Source of the DNA: Scleromitrula shiraiana
Taxonomy: Eukaryota; Ascomycota; Leotiomycetes; Helotiales; Sclerotiniaceae
Direction of reading: 5' to 3'
Assembly (NCBI GenBank): GCA_028455995.1
Contig: JABELC010000013.1
Span: 620,001-684,000, forward strand
DNA length: 64,000 bases
The notes beneath the pieces are model-generated. The model was not told the DNA's origin. It worked only from the letters and a program-made list of their open reading frames with translations, and did not search any database. Positions 1 to 10,326 of the stretch are shown here, one piece after another (position 1 is the stretch's first letter; every line of letters starts with the position of its first letter). Both the position numbers and the translations under genes were made by a program.

Positions 1-1185
1 ATCAGATGCAGACATTTCTTCTTCGGAACCTTCACCTTCCGGTGTGAAGTCACTACCCTCATCCTTATTCTTCTTCGAACCTCTACTTCTCAAGCGTCGA
101 GAGCCAGCAGCTGGAGCCTCCGCGGCCTCTTCCGCTTCTTGCGCATCCAAACCTGCGTTACTTGATCGGGCACCTCTAGTACGTTTTCTTGTTATTGGCA
201 TAGAGTCTTCATCGTCATCATCATCTAATCCAACTGCTATCTGAGCTGGTTCAGCTTCGTCAATCGCAAGCTCGTCGGCCATATCATCGTCTTGTTGGGG
301 ATCTGCAGGAGCGTCAAGCTCATCAGCTTCAGCATCGGCCTCGTCGGTCCCAACAATTTCGTGCCGCATTATGGTGTCGTCCGTCGCAGCCTCTGCAGCC
401 TCCGGTTGAGCCTCCTCGTATGAACTAGTTTCGTGGACTTCTTCTTTGATTGTAGAAGCAGGTTGTTTCACACTCTTCGCACCTCGCGTAGCTCTTTGTC
501 TTCCAATAGCTTCTGGTGATCTCGAGGCTCGAATAACGTGTTTCCCGGAGTTTGAGAGAGACGTGAATTCTTCACCTTCCTCAGTACGAGCGCGTGTACT
601 CCTTCTAGTAATTGCAGATGTAGGTTCAGCACTCGCGCGAGTTCTTGCGGCACTTCCTGCCCTTGTATTCCGAGCTGGTGTTATACCCGCTTCCGGCAGC
701 TTGAGCTTTAGTAATAACTTCTTCGCCGCCGGCTTGGTTCGTTTTGAAATTGGCTCTTCAATTTCCTCAGCGTCGTCTTCGTTATCCTCCACTACTCGTG
801 TTCTCTTATTCGATTTCTTAGGCTGAATCTCCTCTTCCGAATCTTCCACCAAATCGGCCACGTCACTCTCGCTATCTTCTTCGTAGTTGACCGATTTCTT
901 TGCGGCTTTGCGTACTGCTCGTCCAGTTTTTTCATTCATTTCAAAGTCCTCTTCCTCTTCTTCTTCTGATGCAAAAGAATCTTCTAAAAGGCTGTCTTCA
1001 TCTTCGTCGTCAGAAACGTCGGATCCCTTGTATTTTGTGCGTCTTCGTTGACTTCCTTTCTTTTGTGGTTTTGCTCTGGGCTTCTTTGCAGATCTTCGTG
1101 GATTAACTTCAGACGGGGAGAAGTCGTCGTCGTCAGAGTCCGACTTATTTGGATCGAAGTTATCAAGCCTACGCTTCACTGGCAT
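1..1185 (-). CDS. N-terminal part of an acidic/basic nuclear protein, possibly Yta7/ATAD2-type AAA ATPase (partial)
   Basis: An unbroken frame of 395 codons starts at the ATG at 1185 (MPVKRRLDNFDPNK) and runs off the left edge, so only the N-terminus is present. It alternates acidic stretches (SDSDDDDF, EDEDSLLEDSFASEEEEEED, GLDDDDDEDSMP) with basic clusters (KPRAKPQKKGSQRRRTK, SKRTKPAAKKLLLKLKL) and repeated R-S/T-R motifs (TRRSTRART, SRRLRSRGSKKNK). No folded domain lies in the visible part. This composition is typical of nuclear chromatin proteins. The order of acidic patches followed by an RRLRSRG-like segment suggests the leader of the bromodomain AAA ATPase Yta7/Abo1/ATAD2, but that is inference from style; any disordered chromatin factor remains possible. 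No intron is needed. The start is the first ATG of the frame. Confidence 0.6.
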   Translation of the reverse strand, partial: MPVKRRLDNFDPNKSDSDDDDFSPSEVNPRRSAKKPRAKPQKKGSQRRRTKYKGSDVSDDEDEDSLLEDSFASEEEEEEDFEMNEKTGRAVRKAAKKSVNYEEDSESDVADLVEDSEEEIQPKKSNKRTRVVEDNEDDAEEIEEPISKRTKPAAKKLLLKLKLPEAGITPARNTRAGSAARTRASAEPTSAITRRSTRARTEEGEEFTSLSNSGKHVIRASRSPEAIGRQRATRGAKSVKQPASTIKEEVHETSSYEEAQPEAAEAATDDTIMRHEIVGTDEADAEADELDAPADPQQDDDMADELAIDEAEPAQIAVGLDDDDDEDSMPITRKRTRGARSSNAGLDAQEAEEAAEAPAAGSRRLRSRGSKKNKDEGSDFTPEGEGSEEEMSASD

Positions 1186-2441
1186 TGCTGGTACTCGAGA
1201 TTCGGAGAAATTCTGAACTCGAAATCGCAAATGGTGAACTCAAACCAATATAAATTTATTAGAATTCACTTCCTGCTAAAACATGGATACTTTTTGTCTG
1301 CTTCCTGTGAATGAACCCTAAGTGATTTGTATATCTTTACCAAATTGCTAAAGAGAAACCGATGCTGAATTGTAAAAACAGAATGTAAAGAATTTGGCGA
1401 CAACGGGTTGATATCTTGGATAATTTCTTCGCGTGAACTTTGATGAAATTGTATATTATCTATCATTGATGTTGATGTTCAGAAAGCTGATTTCTCGCGT
1501 CGGGTTTGCCTGGTCGATCTTGCTGCTTATGTAAGTATATTCGGTATCCACACTAATGTAGTGGGAACTACGGAAGTAGTGGACGCCACACTAAAACTCA
1601 ACAACTCATAAGCGCACAGATCATCAAAATTAGAAGAGACTCCGTTCATGATTTATCAATCGCAATTAAGAGAATAATTAGAACTTCCTCCCACAACAAT
1701 AGATCCATCAAGATTCAATAAGTTGAAACAATATAAATCTCTCATTGACTTCAATGGGATATTTACAGTTCCAAGCAAGTTGACTTGGCGAAAGAAAATC
1801 GATAACCATGTTGAGTATGAAGTTGGATGTAAAGGTAAAAAAGTACAAAAAAGAACGAGAAATTGATACTCACTGTCGTCTCTTAGCTCCATGCGGCTTA
1901 AAAGCTTAATCTATTTAAAGCTTGTGGTTCCTGGGACCCTTATTGCGGGGAAAGGAGAGGGACAATGAAGCATGTGGTTGACTAAACGAAGCTAGTCACG
2001 TGAATTGCAATGTTTTCCAGTTCCTCCTTTTCTAATCACTTCTTTTGTATACTCTACATCCAAGAATGCTCCATCTGAGAATGTTGATCTGTATTAGTAA
2101 GAGGAAATAAGTTTATCAAAATATCTGGGCTTATAAGATTATAGTCACTGTGTAGGCATTCCTTGATATTGGATGATTCTTGACAATTATGTAGTAGAGA
2201 ATGAACTACGAGAAGTGAGCCTATTGATGCTTTGCATCTAGAAAATATCATATGATGAATGCATAGTTATAGATTGTGTTGTAATGAAATCATCATACTT
2301 ATGCATAATATCTAATTTCCTTATTGGGTTATCCATTTTGCTACCTAAATTTCATATTCCATTATCGCATATCCAGGCCTAATCCAAAGCTACAAAAACA
2401 ACCTCTACCAACTACACCTGAAAGCCATCTCTCATCTCCCA
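1186..2441. other. Intergenic, no gene seen
   Basis: This holds the upstream region of the left-edge gene and the downstream region of the HSDL2-like gene. It is AT-rich with only short open frames on both strands, none with protein-like composition or splice continuity. I see no tRNA or repeat in it. Confidence 0.6.
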
Positions 2442-3504
2442 TCACAACTTACTCCTCCCCGCCTTCATCTTCGCACTATCCATCCTCACCCCCTCATCAT
2501 CCTGCTCCTCCACCGTCAAATTCGGAAACTTAACTGGCATAATTCTCCTCGGCGTCGTCCCCTTCACCAAAGCATACTCACTAAAATCCTTTATACCATC
2601 GAATTCTCTCAAATAGTCTTCGTCTGTGGTTAGCAGCCCATTGACATCCTTAATATCCCTTCCCAAAATCGAAATTATAGCATCTGAGAAAACCCTTGGA
2701 TGCCGAAGATCCCTTGATTGACTACCCGAGGATTAACATGTTAGTATACGCCTAAGAGAAAAACGGGTGCATACAATGCAGCCCGATGAAGCAATCCTCA
2801 CCTAGAAAAATGTTTTGTAGCCGCCGATTCAATCGCCACCGCCGGCCACAACCCCGTCACACACATCTCCTTCCCCTGTCTCTGAAAATCCATCGCCATC
2901 CCCTTAACCAAAACACTCATTCCTATCTTCCCCATAGCATAAGCGGCCTTTCCCCTAAAAAACCTACTATAAATCGGTGGACAAACCACCAAAATCCTCG
3001 CCTTCCAATCCTGTTTTTCCCAATACGGAATGCATGCTTGAATGGAAGCATATAGACCATTGGGATTAACAGATTGCATTAGTAGGTAGCGGGAAAGAGG
3101 AGTGGTGAGTACAGAGGAGTGATAGATAGCGCCAGAGTTGTAGATTAGGGCGTCGATTCTGTGGTAGATTTCAATGGTGCGGGTTATGAGAGCTGTGATG
3201 GAGTCAGGGGAGCGCACGTCGCAGATAATAGCGGTGGCGGTACCGCCTGTTGAGATGATCTCTCGACATACGGTGTTTATTGTTGAGGAGGACGAATTTG
3301 GATCTGGAGGGAAGGGATCGCATCTTTCCGCATCACTGGTGGTCTTGGCGGATACAACCACTGTGAATCTTTAGTCATTGCTTGTAGATATAACATAAGA
3401 GGTTACTCAATACCTGCATAGCCATTTTTAGCAAGATCAATAGCTATCTGTCTTCCCATTCCTCTCGATGCGCCAATTACAAGAGCTACTTTTTGGGTCG
3501 CCAT
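2442..3504 (-). CDS. Peroxisomal short-chain dehydrogenase/reductase, HSDL2-like
   Basis: Three exons read 3504-3414, 3360-2802 and 2721-2442, giving about 309 aa. The introns have GTATTG/CAG and GTGAGG/TAG borders, and the second contains a perfect TACTAAC branch site. The Rossmann start KVALVIGASRGMGRQIA, the NSGA motif (NNAG variant) and YAMGKIGMS (active-site YxxxK) mark a classical SDR. The segment VCPPIYSRFFRGKAAYAMGK followed by ALWP-like GLWPAVAIESAA matches hydroxysteroid dehydrogenase-like protein 2 more than general SDRs. Where HSDL2 has SPP, this protein has CPP, so the usual catalytic Ser position is Cys. The C-terminus GRSKL is a canonical PTS1, so the enzyme should be peroxisomal. 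The SCP2 domain of animal HSDL2 is absent. Substrate unknown. It is divergent from the kappa GST gene 325 bp away. Confidence 0.9.
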
Positions 3505-3829
3505 ATTGAGTTACGTATATAAAAGAACGATTTAAGTTGTTTGATCAGGAAAATTATGGTGGTTTATCGCTGATTTGATGCATTATATCGGTTTCTAGAT
3601 GTATGATATACCCAGCTGTTGAGGTTTAGTGATCAATTACTCGGAATGATGTTTGTTTGTTCGAATGAATTATCAGATGAGTGTTTGTTTAGTGATCAAC
3701 AAGCCGAGGTAACAATCCCCGGTATAGCTAAACAACCTCGAGCCAACCAACCTCCTATCCCCTATGAATATCTGACAAAACTTTCTAAAATCACGACATC
3801 GCCATTCATCTTCTCTTCTCATCATCAAA
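3505..3829. promoter_or_regulatory. Bidirectional promoter of a divergent peroxisomal gene pair
   Basis: The 325 bp between the two ATGs must hold both promoters and both 5' leaders. It contains a TATATAAAAG-like box near 3513-3523 on the SDR side, GATCA repeats near 3541, 3631 and 3693, a CCGAGG motif at 3704-3709, and a pyrimidine-rich tract next to the GST start. Shared control of the two genes is inferred from spacing and from the matching PTS1 signals. Confidence 0.6.
3704..3709 (-). promoter_or_regulatory. CCTCGG motif, FarA/FarB (Ctf1)-type site
   Basis: CCGAGG on the plus strand is CCTCGG on the minus strand. This hexamer is the core bound by the fungal fatty-acid regulators FarA/FarB and Ctf1, which drive peroxisomal and beta-oxidation genes. 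A six-base match can arise by chance; its place between two PTS1-protein genes is what makes it worth listing. Confidence 0.35.
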
Positions 3830-4882
3830 ATGACCGGCCATATAGATTGCTACCTTGACTGCGGTAAACTCCCATCTAGCATTCCACCCGCTTGCTCCCC
3901 ATACTTCCCCACACCCCGCACTCACTAATCCACCCATCGCTACTTAGTGTCATTCTACAGCTACGCTGCAATCTCTCACCTCCGCAAAAACCGAGAACTT
4001 CTCCTCTCTCACGGCGTAACCATAAACTTCATCCCCGTCTTTCTCGGGGGTATAAATCACGGATCTGGAAATAAACCTCCTTGGCATCTTCCCGCAAAAG
4101 CTAAATATGGCCACTTCGATACCGTTCGAACGAAACTGTATCATGAATTACCGGATTTGAAAGCTCCAGAATTCTTTCCACCTACGACTCTTCTTGTACG
4201 TTGTTTAAATTCTTCTCGCTCACACTCACACATGTTTCTTTCACTTTTCCATTATCCATCATATGACCTAGATGCCCATTAAACTAACAAACCCCAAAGC
4301 CCCAAAGAGCACTCTGTTTTATAAAATCCAAGTATTCTTACGAAGTTTTTGAGACTACTTGGATCAAGATCTTTGATGCATTATGGGTTCCTCCACAGAA
4401 GAATATCACGATTCCAGAAACCTTCCAGGAACTATTGAGCGGTTTGGGTTCTTTTGATGAAGCGCAAGTGAAGGAGATTATGGAACAGGCAAAGGAGAAG
4501 CAATGGAAGGATAAGTTGTTGGAGAATACTAAGGAGGCTCTGGAACAAGGTGCTTTTGGTGCCCCTTGGTAAGTTCAAACTAATTTCCTCCCTCTGATTC
4601 CGTGGTGAATGGTAGTTGTTGAGCGCTTGTTGCAATTTGGTTATGGAGTTGCGATCAGCTCATAGAGCAACTAACTAAAACGAATTCCATGCATGCAACG
4701 AGAAAAATGTTATACAACAACCGGCTAATCCTGAAAAAAAAAAACATAGGTTCTGGGTCAAAAATGCAGAGGGGAAAGAAGAACCATTCTTTGGAAGCGA
4801 TAGATTCCATTTCATGTGGAGATTTTTAGGGGTGCCATTTAGAGATATTGAGATTGTGAGAGGAGAGAAGGCAAAGTTGTAG
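3830..4882 (+). CDS. Glutathione S-transferase kappa / DsbA-like isomerase family protein with PTS1
   Basis: Four exons read 3830-3863, 3948-4195, 4300-4568 and 4750-4882, for about 227 aa. Splicing is fixed by homology: IDCYLDCV|SFYSYAAISHL, then PPTTLL|PQRALCFIK, then GAFGAPW|FWVKNAEGK. The DsbA-like thioredoxin fold is marked by the N-terminal IDCYLDCVSFYSY, with the SxY serine that activates glutathione in this class, by PVFLGGINHGSGNKPPW, by the GAFGAPWFWV cis-Pro region and by PFFGSDRFHFMWRFLG. The family includes kappa GSTs and 2-hydroxychromene-2-carboxylate isomerases; length is normal. The C-terminus EKAKL ends in AKL, a valid PTS1, and animal GSTK1 is also peroxisomal. The third exon starts after an acceptor at 4298-4299 with a CTAAC branch site. 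Divergent with the HSDL2-like gene. Confidence 0.92.
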
Positions 4883-5396
4883 ATATTTAGCTCTTGTATA
4901 TCCTTTTCTACCGAGAGTTTTGATAAAGAATTTGTTATAGCATATTCAATTCTACGCCAAAGCCCATTGAAATTGTTAATATTCTCAAATTGATGAGTTT
5001 CCCAAATAAATCAGCTTGAGGTCTGTCTGCGTTGGGAAAATTATACCTATTTAGCACTTTGACAGTTGGAGATTTCCTCTCAATACTATCATCTATCATG
5101 ATAATTCTAGGAGAGAGATATGATGTTATGGAGCATATACACCAGAAGACGATAAAACATGCGAAGAAAATATATCTAAATTAATATCATTGATATCATC
5201 GCAGTGAAAGAAGTGGAAATATACCAGGGCCTAGGACCATGTGTTTTTGATGTATGATCATAACACAAGGAGAACAATCATCACCCAAGTCCCCCCAATT
5301 CCATATTTGTCCAACCAACCCAGAAACGCCAAACCAATTCCTTTTCCATAGCATCCGTCATAAGCACCCCAAAAAGATCCATTCAACACGCGTTCC
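4883..5396. other. Convergent intergenic region
   Basis: These 514 bp hold the 3' ends of the kappa GST (+) and SWC5 (-). The sequence is AT-rich, becoming C-rich near SWC5. No gene or repeat is seen. Confidence 0.6.
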
Positions 5397-6523
5397 TCAG
5401 ACAGGTAATCCCCTCGCCCTCCTCTCATCCTCCTCCTTCTTCCTCTCCACTCTCGCCAAGAACTCCACTCTATCCTTAAACGCCCCCTTCTTTTTTCCAG
5501 CCGCATCCAACTCATCCTTAATACCCTCTTTATCAATGAAACCAGCCCAATCCATAGCACTCTTTTCTACGGTATTCAACTTCTTCACCTCCTTTGCACC
5601 TACGCCCGCACCAATCGCATCCGCATTTCTTCTCGCGCCAAAATGTAAGTCTGTTCTTGGAGGAGGTAACAGTGCGTTTTCAATTACGGGTTCAAAAATT
5701 GATCGACGGGCTTTCTTCGTCGGCCTTTTAGGTTTGGTGAAGAGTTCAGGCTCTTTATCTTTTTCCAGATTCTTCTCGTTTTCCTTTTCTTTCTCTTTAG
5801 AAGCAAGATAGAGTTTTGCCTCGGCCGAATTCTTAGGGACAAGTCTCTGTTCTGTTGTAACTTTTCCAGCAAAATTGTATGTGTATTTTATCATGATCAG
5901 AGAATCCGGTCCTTCATTAAAACTGCTACGTTCTCTAGATTGGCGATGAAGTTCAGGCGATTGAGATGCTGGATTCCTATATTGTTCGGGACTTTTTGGT
6001 GGTGGGTTGCTTGGTTTGGGGGTGCTGGATTGCCCTGATATCATGCTTGCCCATAAAGCATCTACGTCGACTGTTGCGGCTTTGGTGTCTGCAAGAGGTT
6101 TCTTCTCGATCTTCCTGTAATGCTTTTGTTAGTACGAAAATTATACTCAAATTAACTATGGAGTGTATAAGCATACTCTTGAGCCCGCATACTCCTAGTC
6201 TTAACCAAACCACCTTCACCACCTTCATCCTCCTCACTCAAACCACCCTTCTTACTCTTCTTTTTCTTCTGTTTCTTCAAGCCCTTCCCAATAATCGCCT
6301 CATCACCAGAGTTCTCAAACCCCGCATCTTCAGCTTCATCATCAGATCCTCGTTTCCTTTTTCTAGGTTTTTTCTTCGTTTTAGTTATGGTCGTTGTATC
6401 TTCCGCCTCCGCATCTGAATCAGATGAATCCTCTTCATCTTGTCCTCCAACGGCATCTGGTGCAAAGTCTTCATCTTCGGAAGATGCATACTCTTCGTCT
6501 GAGGGTATCAGTTCGGGTGGCAT
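5397..6523 (-). CDS. SWC5: SWR1-complex protein 5 (BCNT/Cfdp1 family)
   Basis: Two exons read 6523-6177 and 6114-5397, for about 354 aa. The intron has a GTATGC donor, a TACTAAC branch site and a CAG acceptor; it joins MRAQ-E to KIEKKPLADTK. The N-terminal half is strongly acidic (PSDEEYASSEDEDFAPD) with basic runs (KKKPRKRKR, KKQKKKKSKKGG), as expected for the H2A/H2B-binding part of Swc5. The C-terminal 80 residues are the BCNT-C domain: LNTVEKSAMDWAGFIDKEG, then IKDELDAAGKKKGAFKDR and VEFLARVE. Swc5 is a subunit of the SWR1 remodeller that exchanges H2A for H2A.Z and is needed for its ATPase activation. A conserved LWASM motif sits just after the intron. Assignment is firm from the C-terminal domain. 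Confidence 0.93.
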
Positions 6524-8488
6524 ATTGAATCGTTGATATTCTTCGTCGCGATGTTATCGGAAGTTATCCTTAACGCGAATTTCGTAAGGCTGTCATTACC
6601 ACGCAATCACATGCTGATTGCCTAGTGCATAAAATTTCAGCCTCATCTATTGGATCTGTGCACAACCTATAAAAGCTAATGCAGCTGCATAAAGATAATC
6701 GGAATAGATCTATTATCTCTTTTATTTCTATCTATTTATTTTTCAAAGTCATTACTCTCAAATGCATGCATACTTGCGGCAGAGCTCTCATTTCCTTGTA
6801 CTCATGTGCATGCAGAACCAAAAAGAGGACAGTGTCAAATGTCAGTGTCATGGCCATGCTGGCGTTGGAGGTTTTGCCCCTATCGTGATTTATGACCCAC
6901 CAGTTCGTTTCTGATTTGCAAAATGGATCTGTTCATCAAATAATCGATCTATCGTTGGACCGTATTCATATTCATTGTGATCCACAAAGCACCGAGATAA
7001 CCACTTTCAATCAATATCGTCATAGCGTATTCACTACTCCGTACACTATCTTATATCGTATCAATATCATAATGACAAGAAGAGGTCAAAGGTTTTGATA
7101 GTTATCGACTTATTTTACCTATCAACGTTAAGCTGTTCGCGCAAGGAGTCAAGAGGAGTCAAGGACCCTGGACAAGTCCTCTCTGTTCCCTGGTTAGGTT
7201 GCGCCAAATAAAGTCCATACCCTACGAACACAATATCTGGGGTAAAAATTTTCAATAACTTATCACAATCTAATAAGATGGATCCAAGATATATCACTCA
7301 TATTACTACCAAACGACGGAGATGATTTCTTCAAAAGGATTGTGTACGGGTAGACGGCGATTGACTTCGGATATTGAATTGAAGAAACGAGTTTCTATAC
7401 TGCCTGCCCATCCGGGTGGTATTCACTGATACCATTGTGCGGAGATAAAAGGAAATGAATCAATCATTGGAGGAGTGGGATAAAGATCTAAGAACGAACC
7501 TCTCGCTGCGAGATCTCAAAAAAACTAGAAATAGAAAAACGGTACTTTCCATTCCTGTCGTTTATGCAATCTTATATGTAGATGGCGGTAAGTATCAACG
7601 TATCAGAAGTCAAGAACAATGCAACCCCCATACCATCCATACCATCCCCATGTCGATTCTACAACCTACAATACAACCTACAATAACATTCCATGAAAAC
7701 CATCCCGTCTTCGGACGAACAAAACTCGAGCATTCAAGTGAGGGGTATTGTCAAGTAACTAAAACGTTACTCCACCAACTACCCTCACTGTCGCCTTCCA
7801 AACCTCGTATAAAGGGGGTGCGTTGCGTTAACCGCGCCGGACTAAGGCAAAGCCCAAAAAATAAGATCTAGAAAGTGGGCATTTACCGAATTTAATTGGC
7901 CAATTGGTTTTTTCCTTTTCTTTTTGAAGGATCGACCAGATTATGTAGGTGCTGGGTTGGGTGTATATCGTGTTTTTGAGCTCAGTGGCGTGGCGTTATT
8001 GTTTAATTGACGGTTGGCTGATGGATACGAAAATCTTGGAAAGGAGGAAAGTGAGGAAAATGGAGAAAGAGAGAGGTGTACAGTATTTACAGTTCAACAG
8101 ATAAAACAATAAATATAACCCACAAGCTTTCATTTCCATCGAAGTCATGCATTCATCCAGCTCGATACAAACAGCCCCCAAAAATGTCCTTACCTTCCTC
8201 TAAAGTGGACAATCAGTTAGGTTAGTCGATTACTAGGATTATATCTACTCATGTTTGTTTACAGCACCATCTGTTCGTGTAGCATGCCATACCTACCAAC
8301 TGCAGTCCTCATGTATGTAGGAGAAAGCGTCCTAACGAAAGAATTATCGTGCAGTAAACTCGCAGCGAGCAGTACAGTCAGTAGACTACTGTGGTTTGGA
8401 GATCATACAGTACAGTACATTATTTCGATTCGATTTGGTTCGATTCTATGACGTGGCCTGAATTCATGCAGTAGATGGGGATGTAGAC

Positions 8489-8510
8489 AGGTAGGTAGGT
8501 AGGTAGGTAC
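8489..8510. repeat. (GGTA)n microsatellite
   Basis: About five tandem GGTA units, perfect. Confidence 0.85.
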
Positions 8511-9539
8511 TATGCAGTACTTGCGGATTACTTTGGATGCGATGGGCAAATATACCTAGGCAGGTATGTTTGGGTTTGATATATACTGTATACCAGGTAC
8601 ATATCGATGAAGAATACTGTATAGTATAATGTACACTGAGTATTAGAGGTTCTACCGAGGTCAGCCCAAAGTAAGATTTACATTAACAAGTACCAACTAT
8701 CTATGTCCAGCAAATATTCAAAGGGTCGCGGGGATTTGTTGATCACTTTTACTTTCTCCCTCTACCAGCATCCAGGTTCGACTATCCTCTGTGCTGTCTC
8801 GGGTATCATAAATATGTTTCAGACTTAAAGTACAACTGTATTTCAAAGAATGGATGTCCTTGTTATATTACACTATTAACAGTACTCGAGAGTTTGGTTT
8901 AAGAGAGAACCGATATTATATTACCGGACCCCTGAAAATCGTCCACTATGCCTTTATCTACATAGGTACTAGGCCAAGGCAAGGCCCTTGAAAGGAAGGC
9001 AGTTCATTCCTTCCTTCAACGTTAATAATAACGGCTGTCCCTTAATAGTAAATGGATGTTTACAATTAGCTAGGCAAGACGAGACGGACTAGATAAATAG
9101 GGGAGAAAAATAGCTGATCTATCCTGACCTGACCTGACCATGTTATCGGGATTTATTATTGCGACACTCGAGGTTGGTATGGTTGATGATCCTCTGCTAC
9201 TGTACATACCATACCATACCATCCATCCATATAGCAAGCATACCAATCTCATAGCGACGCGACCTATTTACTGACCTCCTACCTACAGAACCTACCTACT
9301 CTTGAGTCTCCAGGGCTTTCTTTCATTCGTACAGTACAATATATACCCGGTACACATCACATCACAGTTTACACATAGTTTGTGCATACGAGAAAATCAT
9401 CACAACATCGCATCATATCATCCATCGCATGCATTCTAGATATCTAACTCGCGTATCCTTGCATACACATACATACATACATGGATGTACTTATTATAAA
9501 CATAAACAATCTACAAGGCACATATTTATGTATCATCCG

Positions 9540-9548
<9 letters not shown>

Positions 9549-9577
<29 letters not shown>
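9549..9577. repeat. (AT)n microsatellite
   Basis: About 14 uninterrupted AT units following a CATA run. Confidence 0.9.
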
Positions 9578-9990
9578 CCTAGAAGTATACGCCCTCTTCT
9601 TTTCACCTCAAGAAAAGCGGTGAAAATCCATCCAATATGAATATTCGCCTCCCATTCCCATATTTGAACTTACTCCGCAAGCGAGCTGTTTAAAATAAGT
9701 TCTGAATGTCCGTCCATACGAGTATAACTGATGTACTGATTGAATCAAACCATCCATATACAAAACCTGAAATTGAACATTTATTTCTAATGCGTACAAT
9801 CAAAATGAACATTCAAATATACATCATCTAAAAGCCATATGAATATCTATATTTTAAACGAACATTCAGAAATCCAAGTGCTCGAAGTGTCTGCTTTCGA
9901 GATTTGATAGAAAATGATTAGAACGAGACAAGGCAAGTAAGGTCCTGAGTCCCTGACAGACAGGGGACTTGCTTGCTTGCATTGTACTGC

Positions 9991-10037
9991 TATGTATGTA
10001 TGTATGTATGTATGTATGTATGTATGTATGTATGTAT
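9991..10037. repeat. (TATG)n microsatellite
   Basis: About 11 to 12 tandem TATG units, perfect. Confidence 0.92.
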
Positions 10038-10210
10038 ATTGGTCCGTGACATACTGGCTTGCGTCAATGCATATTATATATATGGACAGACAAGGGTGGT
10101 GGTAAATAAGGGAGGGAGCCGCTGTTGGCGACTTGACTTTGTATCGGAGATGGATTTGATCTAGAACTATAGGGTTTGTATTTGAGCGGGTTGTGTATGG
10201 TTTGGTTTGC

Positions 10211-10240
10211 TATGGTATGGTATGGTATGGTATGGTATGG
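10211..10240. repeat. (TATGG)6 microsatellite
   Basis: Six perfect pentamer units. Confidence 0.92.
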
Positions 10241-10298
10241 GCTGATGGTTTAGAACTATCCATTTTCTGTCAAGGTACTCACTCAGCTCAGTACTGCC

Positions 10299-10326
10299 AC
10301 TCACTCACTCACTCACTCACTCACTC
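10299..10326. repeat. (CACT)n microsatellite
   Basis: About seven tandem CACT units. Confidence 0.88.

Noticed and set aside
7455..7871. 138-codon plus-strand frame
   Set aside because: No domain and no codon or composition contrast with its surroundings.
8428..8450. GGTTCGATTC, a match to the tRNA B box
   Set aside because: The flanking bases do not pair into a T arm and no acceptor stem or A box is found at proper distance.
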